A stretch of 64,000 nucleotides of DNA from Cenococcum geophilum 1.58 (Eukaryota; Ascomycota; Dothideomycetes; Gloniales; Gloniaceae): NCBI GenBank assembly GCA_001692895.1, contig KV748186.1, positions 2,347,785 to 2,411,784 on the forward strand. Reading direction: 5' to 3'. Below the pieces are notes generated by a model that did not search any database, had not been told where the DNA came from, and saw nothing but the letters and a program-made list of their open reading frames with translations. The translations under genes were made by a program, and so were the position numbers. Of this stretch, positions 37,358 through 47,403 are shown piece after piece. The stretch's first letter is position 1. The number at the start of each line of letters is the position of its first letter.

Positions 37358-40251
37358 ATGAGCACCGAGTACTTTTACAATGGCCATATCACGGTTAATA
37401 TTCCACCCCCGTCTCAAGAATCCAACGACATTTTAGGAGCTTTGCTTAAAATTTTGGGGTGGCTCGACAACTCCCTTGCCCAAGCAGCCTTAATTTTACA
37501 AAATTTCAATTTCTATCTCGAGAAGGTTCTGGCAGTCATCAGATCCCGTTTGGTCATATCTAGAGGTGGAGCCAAACAATCTAAACCTCTACCACCGTCA
37601 CGTTCTTCAGCACCCACTACAGCAAGTGGAGAGGCATCAAACTTTAGTGTATGTTCTTAGATTCTCAGCTAAAAATTCTAAAAATCTAATTTGTCTCAAA
37701 GAAAGATACAAATGCAAGAATTATATACCCTCGCGGATGTTCACGTTCTGATAGTTTCGAATACATCATTGCATTCCAATTGGATGCTGGCACAGCAGTT
37801 CCCAAATTACGAGCAACAAACATTGCAATAACTCCATATACTAGTGATGCGGAGTTATTCGAAATGCTTCGACTGGTGCTTGGACATGAAAATGTCTCTT
37901 TGGAGGGCGAGTATGTTCCGCCTCTTTCTGGCAAAGGACGCTATCTGGCTTTTGTAAAGGTATGGCAGCGTTCGCGAGTACCGCTCAAAGCGGACCTAAC
38001 AAACCACAGATCGAGGGACTTGGATTTCGTGGCACCGACGCTCGGCCGATTTTTCATAAAAACGTCTACTTGGATAAGAGCAACGAAATCTGGGAAGTTA
38101 AGCAATCTGACGCAGCTTTACTTGCCACTTACCATGACTATCTCCAACATAATTATCTTTTCGCAAGTTCTTCATCAACGGAACGGTCTATAATACCATA
38201 CATTCCCCGTCGCAGAAGCCCTATTGAGTGTGACGGGGATACTTCAAATGATGCATACGGTTTGGCCTTGGACTACTTTCCAAATTTAATAAATTTTAAT
38301 CATATAGCTCAAATTGGGGCATTTTCCCTCTCCCTTACAGGTACCATGTACCGGAAAATTTCCAGCCCATCAGGATCCCACAAAACACAGAAATTGCATA
38401 TGTTAATCTCCCACGTCACCTGTTTGATTATAGGCTCTCTGATATTGATCCTTTTGCGACAGTTTAAAATGTATAAACTGCATCTTGAGAACCTGGCCGA
38501 CGTTAAAGCCTGGGCCTCCCTTTTATCTGTGATATATTTCCTGGCTAGATATCTATTTCTACTTCTAAACCTGGCGATGATGATTAATTCAGGATTGGGC
38601 GTTTTCTATTACCTAGAGAACGGCCATATTATGATGTTGGTAGTTTTTCATTTATTTCTATTTTACACACTACCAAAACTGTATCTACTGAGCCAGCGGG
38701 AACGACGAATTTGGCAAGGTCGATCAGTATTACTTCTTCCCCCGAGTAAGCTGGAAAGGCTTCTATTGCTTTTCGGGTCAAGAGGTGATGGTTTAAATCC
38801 AGGAACTGTTCGGCTGAGTTGGAAATGCGTCTGTAGTTTCCAGAAACACTTTTAATTTTATTACTAACGGCTTTATAGAAATGTGGTCGTCGATTCTTCC
38901 TAGATCTCAAGCAGTCGCAAACGGATATTTCCTTTTTCGCTATAATGTTTAATGAGATCCTAAGAAAACCTACACCTTCAGGAAGAGCCGCTGGGCGGCA
39001 CTCGGGCCTTGAGGACTGTGCGGTTGGAAATCCTGCTCCAGCGACATACAGTCCTAAGAACTCATCTTCACATCTATTCCTTGGACGGATCGAGAGAGTA
39101 TCGACTAGAGAAAGTATTTCTCACACGCGTAAAAATGCTGAAACCATAAATGATATTCGCCTACGCAAATCGGCAGATCAAAAGATACCATACAAAAGAT
39201 GGATTCTTACCTGTTTCCCGCAAAAACGTGGTGATTATAAGCTAGAGCATACTTGCGTGTTAGAAAGGAGAGGGGATAATGACCTCTTTCAGGAGATCCA
39301 GAGATTATACGAGAAACAGCGGCCTAAGAATTTGTGGCCGTTGAATATGAGAGACGTTACAAAAATCCACTTAGTTAAGGCAAGTAAAGCACTTTGATCT
39401 ATTGAAGTCAGTAACGCTAATTTTAGCAGTTTCATGTTCGTAAAATTCAAAATCTCAAGATTTCCCAAGAAGTTGTGACCCGTTGCGAGAAGTGGGAACT
39501 GCCAGATGCTGCTAGCGAACCTGACTGGGAGTATTTGAATCAGGAGGACATCGGGTTGGATACACTTCCCGAATTTCTCATGTATCTTTGGCATCTGGCT
39601 AAAGAAGCGAAATCCTCAAAGTCCCTAGGTCAATCGGAACCACGTTCAACAATCGATATCAACTGTTCATATGGCTCTGAACCCATTCTGCCGACTACAG
39701 AAGCATCACTATCAAACCCAAAACCATTTTGGGCGCGCAGTATTCGAGCTATAAAAGTATTCCTGCCCCCCAAATCTAAAAAAGCTTCGACACTATCGCA
39801 CGCCAGTGAAAATCCATCCAGGTTTTGGTTGATATCGCAATGGTGTTCATCGTTTGTTTCTTCTTCTAAGCAGCCACCGCCAGCGCCTACTGAATTAGAA
39901 CTACATGCTCTACCCTCCCCGCTTGACTGCGGTTTCGAGATAGAAATTTCCCCACCACCGGCATCTTGGGTTTTTGAATCAATACCCAAAAGGATACGCT
40001 CAAAACTAGTGCCAGACCCATCCTGCCGTCGTGCTGTGGCCGGTTGGGGTCTATGGATCCAGGAAGACTTTGTTATATCCTGGACTGCCTTAGCCCTAAT
40101 TAACCTTGTACTTGCGGTATCCCTCGCCATAAGTGTTGGGCTATCGGTTAAACGTGGGATGGTGTGGTTCACGATTGCCGGCTACGGTATAAGCTTGGCA
40201 TCGTTTATCCTCGCCCAGTGGGTTGCGAAGACGAAGGATTCGAAAAGATGA
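37358..40251 (+). CDS. Unrecognised multi-exon fungal protein with two C-terminal membrane helices
   Basis: Exon 1 (37358-37648, starting MSTEYFYNGHITVNI) is followed by an intron at 37649-37701 (GTATGT...AAAG), exon 2 (37702-37959), an intron at 37960-38009 (GTATGG...CTAAC...CACAG), then exon 3 from 38010 (IEGLGFRGTDARP). Middle coding blocks are clear but their junctions are not: VPENFQPIRIPQNTEIAYVN (38345-38460), GGTRALRTVRLEILLQRHTV and YSLDGSREYRLEKVF (38990-39130), DNDLFQEIQRLYEKQRPKNL (39270-39330). An intron near 39382-39426 (GTAAAG...GCTAAT...GCAG) leads to the last exon, ending PDPSCRRAVAGWGLWIQEDF, two hydrophobic helices (about 40078-40140, 40160-40212) and a basic tail. No signal peptide. 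Function unknown; a membrane-anchored protein with a large cytosolic part is the inference. Frame breaks near 38460-38940 and 39210-39260 mean it could be partly decayed. Confidence 0.6.
37649..37701 (+). other. Intron 1 of the 37358 gene
   Basis: 53 nt, GTATGT donor, TCTAAT branch-like sequence and AAAG acceptor. It joins codon 97 (Ser) in phase 0 to Lys-Asp-Thr-Asn of exon 2. Confidence 0.75.
37960..38009 (+). other. Intron 2 of the 37358 gene
   Basis: 50 nt, GTATGG donor, perfect CTAAC branch point and CACAG acceptor, phase 0. This removes the ATG at 37962, which lies inside the intron. Confidence 0.8.
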
Positions 40252-40690
40252 TGGAGCTATAGACTGTAAGGGCGCCAGTTTAGGTCTTGTTATCAAACAG
40301 TAACGAGGGATTTTAGAAGACATATCAAATTGATTTATGTATTTTCAGGCGTTAGGCATGCTTTTAGAACTACAGAGCAACTACAGGTTACTAAACAGCA
40401 ATCATACACACAATTTCCGGAGTTGCTACTCCACATGCATTCTATAGAGCTTTTACTTCATGGATCTAACTCCACCCACTTGCAAGTCTGATAACTGCCA
40501 ATCTAATCTCTACCATGGCCCAAAACCGACCAACACATGGTGCCTCCCTTCCTCGCCCCTTCCCTCCTCTCCCTTCTACCCCCACCCCACCAACCCCCTA
40601 CCCAGGCTTCCGTCCCACAATGTAAACCAAAAACCAAACGCTCTCCCCCTTTACAAACATCCCCTCCATCCCCCTGCCCTACTCTCCCCG
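40252..40690. other. Region downstream of the 37358 gene, no gene seen
   Basis: It includes the presumed 3' end of the gene and then a very C-rich stretch (about 40500-40700) that opens artificial proline-rich frames. It may be degraded 3' sequence of the methyltransferase relic on the minus strand. Confidence 0.4.
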
Positions 40691-40699
40691 TCCCCCACC

Positions 40700-41548
40700 G
40701 CCCTCAACTTCCCCAAACCCCCCTATAAAAAACCCCCCATACCGTCCCGAGTACGCCCCAAACCCCCGCGCCTCCGCCGGCAAACCCCCCCCCCAACACG
40801 CCATGCGACCATACATACCATCGCACCCGCACGTCGACAAGGCCCGCGCGCTGCATGTATGTTGTGATATTGGCGCCGCAGGCGGGATCCATGCCCTTGG
40901 CGCGCATGGCGGCGTTGAGGGAGCGGGTCTAGGGGGGTTGGTGGTGGGTTAGGTCAGTAGCGGTATTGACGTGGAGGTCAGGCTGTAAGTCGTCGTCATG
41001 GTCGTGGTCGTGGTTGTGGTGGTCGTCACTATCACCATCACCGTTAGGGGAGGGGGGAGGGGAAGTGGGAGGAAGTGGCAGAGAAGGAGCTGGAATCAGA
41101 CACCGGGACGTCATGCGGGGGGAATGTTTCCGGCGGCGAGGCGCGATGCCAGACATAGCACGCGTCGTGCAGTTCTGCGTACCCGCCCGGTTCGGGCAGC
41201 GAGGCGACGGCATCGACGTAGCGCTGCCAATCCGTCATGCCGAGGATGAGGAGGCGGCTGAAAACGAGACCGAAGGAGGCGGGCGCGAGGCGCGGGTTCC
41301 GGGGGTTCGTCGGCGGCGGGACGGACGAGCCCTTTGAAGTCGCCTTGGATGAACTCGAGGTTTAGGGGGTAGGCGCGGAGGGGTGGGACGGGGGATAGGT
41401 CGAGCCCGTAGACGGTGGTGGGGTGGTGGTTGCGAAGGAGTAGGTGACGAAGCTCGATGGCTGGGGTAGAACATCTGGAGGGTTCATGTTGTGTAGAGTG
41501 AAACAACTGCCGAAGAGACAGGGTTATCAGAAAAGGGTCCGGTAGGAA
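40700..41548 (-). pseudogene. Truncated, frameshifted SAM-dependent methyltransferase
   Basis: On the minus strand the middle and end of a fungal class I methyltransferase can be read: VYGLDLSPVPP and NLEFIQGDFKG (about 41425-41330; the Asp normally contacts SAM), then in a shifted frame FGLVFSRLLILGMTDWQRYV (about 41275-41215), LPEPGGYAELHDACYVWH (about 41195-41140), and, after a simple-sequence stretch (about 41090-40970), RAKGMDPACGANITTYMQ and AGLVDVRVRWY (about 40905-40820). The glycine-rich SAM motif I and N-terminus are absent upstream of 41560. There is a frame change between 41330 and 41280, and polyserine and GT-rich expansion. These features indicate a relic of a LaeA-like/secondary-metabolism-type methyltransferase; substrate cannot be inferred. 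Confidence 0.68.
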
Positions 41549-42244
41549 GAACATTAAATAAGTATGTACATACAATTGGTGTTCATGACCAGCTTCACCC
41601 CCCCTTTAGCGAGCGCTGGGGGGTGACACGTTATGTCCAGAAAATAATTTGACTCAGCATGCTCAGACCAAGAAACCGATGAATATCCGCTGCGCGGATA
41701 ATCGAATATCCGCAAGCTAACCTATTCGATCGATCGATCTGTTTCTTAGTCTAAGCCACTTTGGCAAGCTTTTAGAAGCCAAGCCGCTTTATTTGTATAA
41801 GGCAAATCATCAACTTTAACGAAATTAATGTAAGTAACCGCCACATCTATTATCCTGTCAATACCTGCATTAGAGTCACCTTTATCAGCTCTCTAATCGA
41901 TAGATTTTCCAGAACCAACTGCCAGCCATAGGTGCATCTAAAAGGCGTGAAAGAAACCCCTATTTCATCTAGCAGGAACTAGTCTTCTTAAGCTTTCGAT
42001 CGAACGGTAGATATCTAGGACATCTGCATTGTGTACTAGTGCATCTAATGCGACTAGAATTCAAATTCAAGACGTTGGGCGCACGTATTTAACATACAAA
42101 TGGTCTTTATTAATATCCATAAGCGTTACGTGGTAGTTTTACACCACTTCTCTAGCAACAGTAGCATCGTAGCCGTGACAGATNAACNAGCTATAAATAG
42201 TATTACAATAGGCAGAAGGAGAAGAAGCAGGCCCAACAGCAACC

Positions 42245-42430
42245 TCGGCAGCAGCCTCTACAGTAACCTCTGCAACAGCCTCCACAGCAGCCTCCGCAAC
42301 AGCCTTCGCAACAGCCTCCGCAACAGCCTCCGCAACAGCCTCCGCAATAGCCTCCGCAACAGCCTCNGCAGCAATCTCCACAGCAATCTCCGCAGCAATC
42401 TCCGTAGCGGTCTCCGCAGTCTCCGCAGTA
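42245..42430. repeat. 12-bp minisatellite (CCTCCGCAACAG)n in the Mutator-like element
   Basis: About 15 tandem 12-bp units with decay at both ends (CCTCYRCARCAG). It is open in all frames because 12 is divisible by three; the resulting Ala/Glu-, Arg/Leu- or Asn/Ser-rich peptides are artefacts. Confidence 0.9.
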
Positions 42431-42639
42431 GCCTCCGTGCTATTGCTCCAGTTGTAACCAGCCACGCCAACCCTTCTAACTTAGCCAGTTTAAAACTTAC
42501 GAGATCTGCTATATAACCAATAAAAAAGCTCTANACTAAAGGTNTAAGCGGACGCAGTTATATAACTNATAACGGCTAGGACGGTTGCTAGTAGCCTAGA
42601 TAGTAGTGGCCAAAGCAGCTAGAGTAGGGGACGGTATGG

Positions 42640-42750
42640 CAGCAGTAGCAGTAATAGCAGTAGTGGTAGCAGTAGGGCAGCAGTAGGGCAGCAGTAGGGC
42701 AGTAGTAGGGTAGTAGCAGGTTAGTAGTAGGGCAGTAGCAGGGCAGTAAA
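42640..42750. repeat. Trinucleotide-like repeat (GCAGTAGGG)n
   Basis: Tandem 9-bp units mixed with CAGTAG hexamers. Second simple array in the same element. Confidence 0.85.
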
Positions 42751-43474
42751 AATTGAGGGCTGTAAGTTCTTGGAAAATTTGGCAGAATTCTCGTATTGTA
42801 CACTTTGGCAAACCATATTACGGCTATTTTAAAATTAATATCAGGAACGGGAAGGCAGGGAGACTTTTTATATAGACCATTTGATTCGCCAGAGCTCAAT
42901 ATATAATTAATGGATTTTTTAAGCTGCCCAAACTCGTTGTAATAATAAAAAGTGAATATCCGTAATATTAGCAATGTGGATTTAGCGACGTGCTTTANAA
43001 ACGTCTGCNAAAGTGTCTCAGACCACACAGGGACAGATGGCCTAAACTNGTTTAGTGCCATCGGGCCGGATTTATCCGGCGTCCCATGTGGTCTGAGCAT
43101 GCTGAGACAAGAAAATAATATCATACGGAGTTCGTCACGTGTTCAGCAAGTAAATATCACGATTTATTGTAAAAGTTACATAATACCCTCCTCTAAAGAA
43201 AGAAAAAGAGAGGAGATTACAAAAAGATAATAATTAGTATAGGCATATTTTATATCGGAAGATCTGGATGGGCACAAAAGGTAGGTAAACAAGATAGGAT
43301 TTGTTTAGATTAGGAAAAGCGTGCCAGTGGGGGCCAACATGAGGAGCCACTAGGCGGCAAGCTTGGCAGCATTGATAACGACACGACTTGCAGGTTCTCG
43401 AGACTTCGGACACACTCCCCTGTCCACAATTTTTCTATTGGCACATTGGTTCCCGTCTCTACCTATTGCTACTT

Positions 43475-44250
43475 ATGGCTGATGTTAAAGGGGTTTTTGG
43501 TGGTAATAGCAGTGGAACAAACACGATGGCAGCAACAGCCTTCCAGAGTCTCCGCCTAGAGAGGACGGAGGTAGACCTAACTCGAGAACATACTTCTATG
43601 AGTGTAAGTCACAGTGACATTAAGCTTAGCTTAAATCAACGCTTAGATTACTATTTCACGTCCCTATTGGATGGAAATGGATCTCACACCTATTCCGATA
43701 ACGAAATCTTGGAGATCAGAGACCTTATCCGATCTTTGGACAATAATGGGATTTTGGCCACCGCTCCTCGCCTTTATATTGTCCTGCGACGCGCTGGTCT
43801 ACTCAACTGGAACTTGTTCCGTGAGTTTATATCCAACAACCTATTAGACACTGGGTTTCCTTTCTCTGAATCGAACTTACATCTATGGACCTGTTACAAC
43901 GGCGTACATTTACCCAGACTCAATATTGCATACTCACAAAGGAGTCGACTGGCGGCAGGTGCGAGAAGGGTGAGCATTGCCAATCAGTTCCAAAATCCCT
44001 TTTAAAGAGTTAGTCTTCTAGGCAACGGAGGGTATGCGCAAGTGGAGAAGGTAACAAGCAAAATTACTGGTCTACAGTATGCTCGTAAACGTCTTAACCG
44101 GCGCGCTTTTGGTAACATGCGCGAAAACATTCGTCAGTTTTAGAACGAGATAAAAACGGTTAAGAAGCTCCACCATTAACATATTGTCGAAATAATTGGG
44201 AGTTACACGGACCCGTGCTATGCCGCGATCATAATGGCACCTGTTGCTCT
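43475..44250 (+). pseudogene. Protein-kinase pseudogene with RIP-type nonsense mutations, C-terminally truncated
   Basis: One continuous frame from ATG 43475 (MADVKGVFGGNSSGTN). The N-terminal part has a fungal-type module ending APRLYIVLRRAGLL...NNLLDTGFPFSESNL, as found ahead of kinase domains. The kinase N-lobe follows: glycine loop LLGNGGYAQVEKV (about 44010-44055), ATP lysine in ARKRL (about 44090), helix-C Glu in NEIKTVKKLHH (about 44145-44180), then IVEIIGSYTDPCYAAIIMAPVA. Three in-frame stops (44003 TAA, about 44141 TAG, about 44177 TAA) each sit where Gln is expected, i.e. CAA/CAG to TAA/TAG. The rest of the kinase is lost at the junction with AT-rich DNA near 44250. An upstream exon is possible. 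Confidence 0.8.
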
Positions 44251-45060
44251 ACTAGTAGAGGTCTCCTTCTATACTTATAATTATTTACCTATATATTATC
44301 CTAATTAATAATATTTACTAGCATTTTAAGAGGCTATATATAGGTTTATATTAATTATAAGCTTCTTAAATATACTAATATTAAAGAATAGTAAAAATAC
44401 TTAAATTGGTAGGTTTTATCTAGATCTATATTTACTAAATATTATATTAATTTAATTTACTAGTATATAGTAAGCAGAGCACTTATTATCCTTATTTTAA
44501 TTAAAAAAGTTATTAGATTTAATATCTATATTAATACTATTAATAGGCTTATTAATACACTAAGTAGTAAATATTAACTTATTTAAAAGGTTAATAACTT
44601 TAAGATCTAGTTTAGGAATAGTGGCTAGAGGCTCCTATAAAATAGGAACAGTAGAAAGGCCCATTCCTATAACTTCTTCAGCTAATAGCTCCCGTAATTT
44701 AGTCTTATCTACCTTATTTGCCTTACCCTTAGTAGTCTTGCTATAGGCTTCAAAAACAGCTCCTAATTTGTCCTTAATATCCTCTATCTAGCTACTTGGC
44801 TAAGCCTCTACTCTCTGCTGTATAGCTACTGCTAATAAGCTATTGTGTATATACTGCGTCACTTAAAAGGATTATAAATAGGACTCCTAGGCTTAAGGTG
44901 CTTTTAGAGGCTTTGGAGGCTTAAGAGCTAAAAATACACGACTCTTTTTAGGCGGTATAAGGACAATATTTTACTGACAATTCGATGATTAAATAGGCGG
45001 CGACAATATTAAAAGCTTTTTAATAAACTACACCAAATATTAGAGGCTTCCTGGCCACAT
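44251..45060. repeat. RIP-degraded repeat of unknown type
   Basis: AT-rich, TpA-dense DNA that truncates the kinase. On the minus strand about 44990-44640 keeps a protein-like reading (KSRVFLALKPPKPLKAP, then IEDIKDKLGAVFEAYSKTTK and KLRELLAEEVIGMGLS) broken by TAA/TAG, so it is a dead coding repeat. I do not recognise the family; a LINE ORF1 or DNA-transposon protein are both possible. Confidence 0.5.
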
Positions 45061-45452
45061 CGCTGCTGTTTACCGCAATATCGAAGTGTCAATGAGGCGC
45101 CAGCACCCTTGCCGCCGAGCAATCGCACTGACCAGAGGCTTCAACACCAAGCTCTTTACAGTAGAGAGCCTCTAGATTGGCTTAAGAGGCGTGCATATAC
45201 GAAAAGTCCTTGAATTCTTGCCAGACCAAGGGATGAATTGCAGGAGCGGAAGCAGGGATGTCTCGTATACGAAGCCCCTAAAAGCAGCGGGATAAGGACC
45301 CACTGCCCCCGTCGGTGGGGACGTTCTTTAGTTGTCCTAGTCCCTTCCCTCGTGTCTTCTATTATTGAAATGTCAGCCACCATTTCATGACGTGAAAACC
45401 TGTTTGTTTCTCTTCTCTATTGTAGTATTTCTATTTCTTCTGCCTTGTCAGG
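45061..45452. promoter_or_regulatory. 5' region of the membrane-protein gene at 45453
   Basis: Ordinary composition. A plausible intron end (pyrimidine tract then TTGTCAG at about 45441-45451) immediately precedes the ATG at 45453, suggesting that a first exon with a signal peptide lies upstream. I could not define it: the only hydrophobic frame (about 45330-45370, SLVVLVPSLVSS) has no start Met. Confidence 0.4.
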
Positions 45453-46507
45453 ATGTCTACAAACCCATGGGTTAACCCACCGCCCATGGGCACGACTGGT
45501 GTCTATTCTGCGAACCAAGTCTGGGAGCTGGGCTCAGTGCAAGAGCTACGCTGGTCAGCGAGCATTAAGAGCCCGTCTCTGACCGCATGGCAGGATGCGC
45601 CTGGCGACATTTCCACCACCATCACGAGTCCGGGTGAGTTGGTCAATTGCCACATCTACCTAGATTTGCCATTCTCAGCCTAGTTCTGTATATCCAGATG
45701 GAAGATCGATTACTGACCATCTTCGCTCGTACAGGGGAGCTAACAGACTACGTGCAAGCCTACAACTGGACCGTCTCAACCGGCGGCCTCAACCTCGCCA
45801 AAACCCCCGCCTTCTTCCTCGAACTCTACGACTCCACAAACAACGAGAACAGCTGGTACAGCCACTACGTAAATATCACCGTTCCCGTCGTCAGCTCCTC
45901 CGCTGCCACCGCCTCATCTACCACACAAGCCTCCTCAACCCCATCCTCCACCCCCTCCACCTCAGCCACCCCAACCCAGCCGGCAGACTCCAACTCCATC
46001 CTCGCCATCATCTTAACCGGCGTCCCCTCCTCTGCCATCACCGACCCCGCCGCCCAGTGCTTCCTGCATAACACCCCCTTCGGCCCGCAATATACGACGC
46101 CGGCATGGTACACTGCGCTCCCCGCCCCCGCGCAAAGCTACCTCGTTTCGTTGAACGCACATAACACCGCCGCCTGCACCGCCGCGCCCTCTCCAACCAC
46201 CAGCCCTTCTGCTTCCGCAGTAGCGAGCGGACTTAGCACTGGCGCGAAGGCTGGGATCGGGATTGGGGCAGCTGTTGGGGGGATAGCGGCGGTGGCGGGG
46301 CTTGCGGTGTTGTTGTGGTGGTGGTGGAGGAGAGATAGGGGCGCGGAGAGGGCGCCGGTGGAGCTGGGGGCGGAGAAGGAGCGTGTGGAGGGGGATGCGG
46401 GGGCGGTTTATCGGTATCAGGCGCCACCGCAGGAGATATTGGGGGATGAGCGGGTGGCGCATGAGATGGCGGTGGAGGGGGTTAGGGGGGGTAGAGGGGT
46501 CGGATAA
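45453..46507 (+). CDS. Ser/Thr-rich single-pass membrane protein with Kre9/KNH-like N-terminus
   Basis: Two exons joined across an intron at 45634-45734 (GTGAGT...TACAG, phase 1). The N-terminal domain (NPWVNPPPMGTTGVYSANQV, WELGSVQELRWSASI, then LTDYVQAYNWTVST and PAFFLELYDSTN) resembles the Ig-like Kre9/Knh1 fold of fungal cell-wall proteins. It is followed by a Ser/Thr/Pro-rich stalk (about 45890-45970), a small Cys-containing region (about 46050-46180), a second Ser/Thr stretch, one membrane helix (GIGIGAAVGGIAAVAGLAVL, about 46255-46320), a basic stop-transfer (WWWWRRDR) and a short cytosolic tail. Likely a surface sensor or wall-associated protein. The start chosen lacks a signal peptide, so the real gene probably begins in an upstream exon. 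Confidence 0.68.
45634..45734 (+). other. Intron of the 45453 gene
   Basis: 101 nt, GTGAGT donor, CTGAC branch-like sequence near 45715 and TACAG acceptor; splices ...TITSP-G to ELTDYVQ in phase 1, bypassing the TAG stop at 45681. Confidence 0.7.
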
Positions 46508-47181
46508 GGGGCCGCGAAGGGGTTTGAAGGGAATAAGGCGGCAAAGGACCGGCCTTCTGGAGTCTAAGATTGCGGGATAAGAGCTTAGGGGGTTTATTAA
46601 TATTTAGGTTCCAGTGTTTTAATTAATATTTAATATCAATATAAGGGTGCATTGATATTTATATTGAACGCGCTTTTAGTATTAATATTATATTAAATAT
46701 TAAACCTAGGTAGGTCTTATACAGAGCCTTAGCACGTATTTTAGGTTAAATTTAGGCTCTAAATTAATTAAATTAGGCACGGAGCTTTAAAGGACGATTG
46801 ATCTTTTATAGCTACTTCCAAATATTATAACCTTTGGCTTAGTGTAATAGTCGTTAACTACTTTAATAATCCTCCATAGTCTAGTAAGACCTTATCTATT
46901 AACTATACAGCCACTATTTTACTACCTGCTGTAATATTACTATGTAGTTAGCTCTTTAAACACTCCGTACGCTTAATATTTATACTTCCTAGTAATATAC
47001 GGTCCTATAATATTATTTACCAAGCACCTAAAATGATTCGCTCTGCCTCTACTAATATAGAGGGTATAGATAGTATATTAATCGCCATCTAAGAGAGTCG
47101 TAGTTAGTTACTATAATATGTTAGATTAAGCAACTAATTAAGCGCTATTCCTTAGATTAATATAGGCTTTACATTAATAAA
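46508..47181. other. AT-rich region with foldback sequence, no gene
   Basis: After the gene end the sequence becomes TpA-rich. Positions about 46595-46705 contain interleaved inverted repeats of TTAATATTTAATATC type that can fold back. The rest is RIP-like decayed DNA that I cannot assign. The copia at 47187 inserted into it. Confidence 0.45.
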
Positions 47182-47186
47182 GTCTT

Positions 47187-47403
47187 TGTTGGGAATAAAG
47201 GCAAATGGTCACTATATGAGGCATATTGCCGTCACGTGTAGCAAGTTGCCGTTACGTGCGGCAAGTTGCCATCACGTGCCGCCGCGGCACTAGCGTGGTG
47301 AGGAACCTTAAGTTCCTCACCCCTTTCTTAAAGAAGAAAATAGAACAATTATTATACTATCTACGAACCATAGCTACGTGATATCCCCCTTATATAACCA
47401 ACA
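47187..47403 (+). repeat. 5' LTR of copia element 2
   Basis: 217 bp, TGTTGGGAAT at the start and AACCAACA at the end. It contains tandem CACGTG(Y)GCAAGTTGCCGT-type repeats at about 47220-47290, absent or reduced in the partner. Confidence 0.93.

Larger units (their letters stand above)
41649..43110. mobile_element. Mutator-like non-autonomous TIR element with minisatellites, 1,462 bp
   Basis: The 22-bp terminal inverted repeats (41649-41670 and 43089-43110) begin TTGWCTCAGCATGCTCAGAC and differ at one base. They are flanked by a perfect 9-bp duplication GAAAATAAT (41640-41648 and 43111-43119). A 9-bp duplication is typical of Mutator-like elements. Each TIR contains the palindrome GAGCATGCTC or near it. 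Inside are two minisatellites and no transposase. A second internal inverted repeat (GTGTCTCAGACCACACAGGGA at 43010-43030 against 43081-43109) can form a hairpin at the right end. Several N bases are in the interior. Confidence 0.82.

Noticed and set aside
38341..38855. Long hydrophobic plus-strand frame (about 170 codons beyond 38341, part of an open stretch from 37962)
   Set aside because: The first ATG lies inside intron 2, and the alternative frame in the same DNA gives a far more protein-like sequence (VPENFQPIRIPQNTEIAYVN). The hydrophobic run is a shifted-frame shadow.
40460..40870. Proline-rich plus-strand frame
   Set aside because: C-rich low-complexity DNA; the opposite strand carries the methyltransferase C-terminal motifs nearby.
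42100..42516. Ser/Asn/Leu- and Ala/Glu-rich frames
   Set aside because: Three frames are open simultaneously over the 12-bp CCTCCGCAACAG repeat and run through N bases; not coding.
45156..45383. 75-codon minus-strand frame upstream of the membrane-protein gene
   Set aside because: No recognisable domain, and it overlaps the presumed 5' region of the plus-strand gene; evidence is insufficient to call it a gene.
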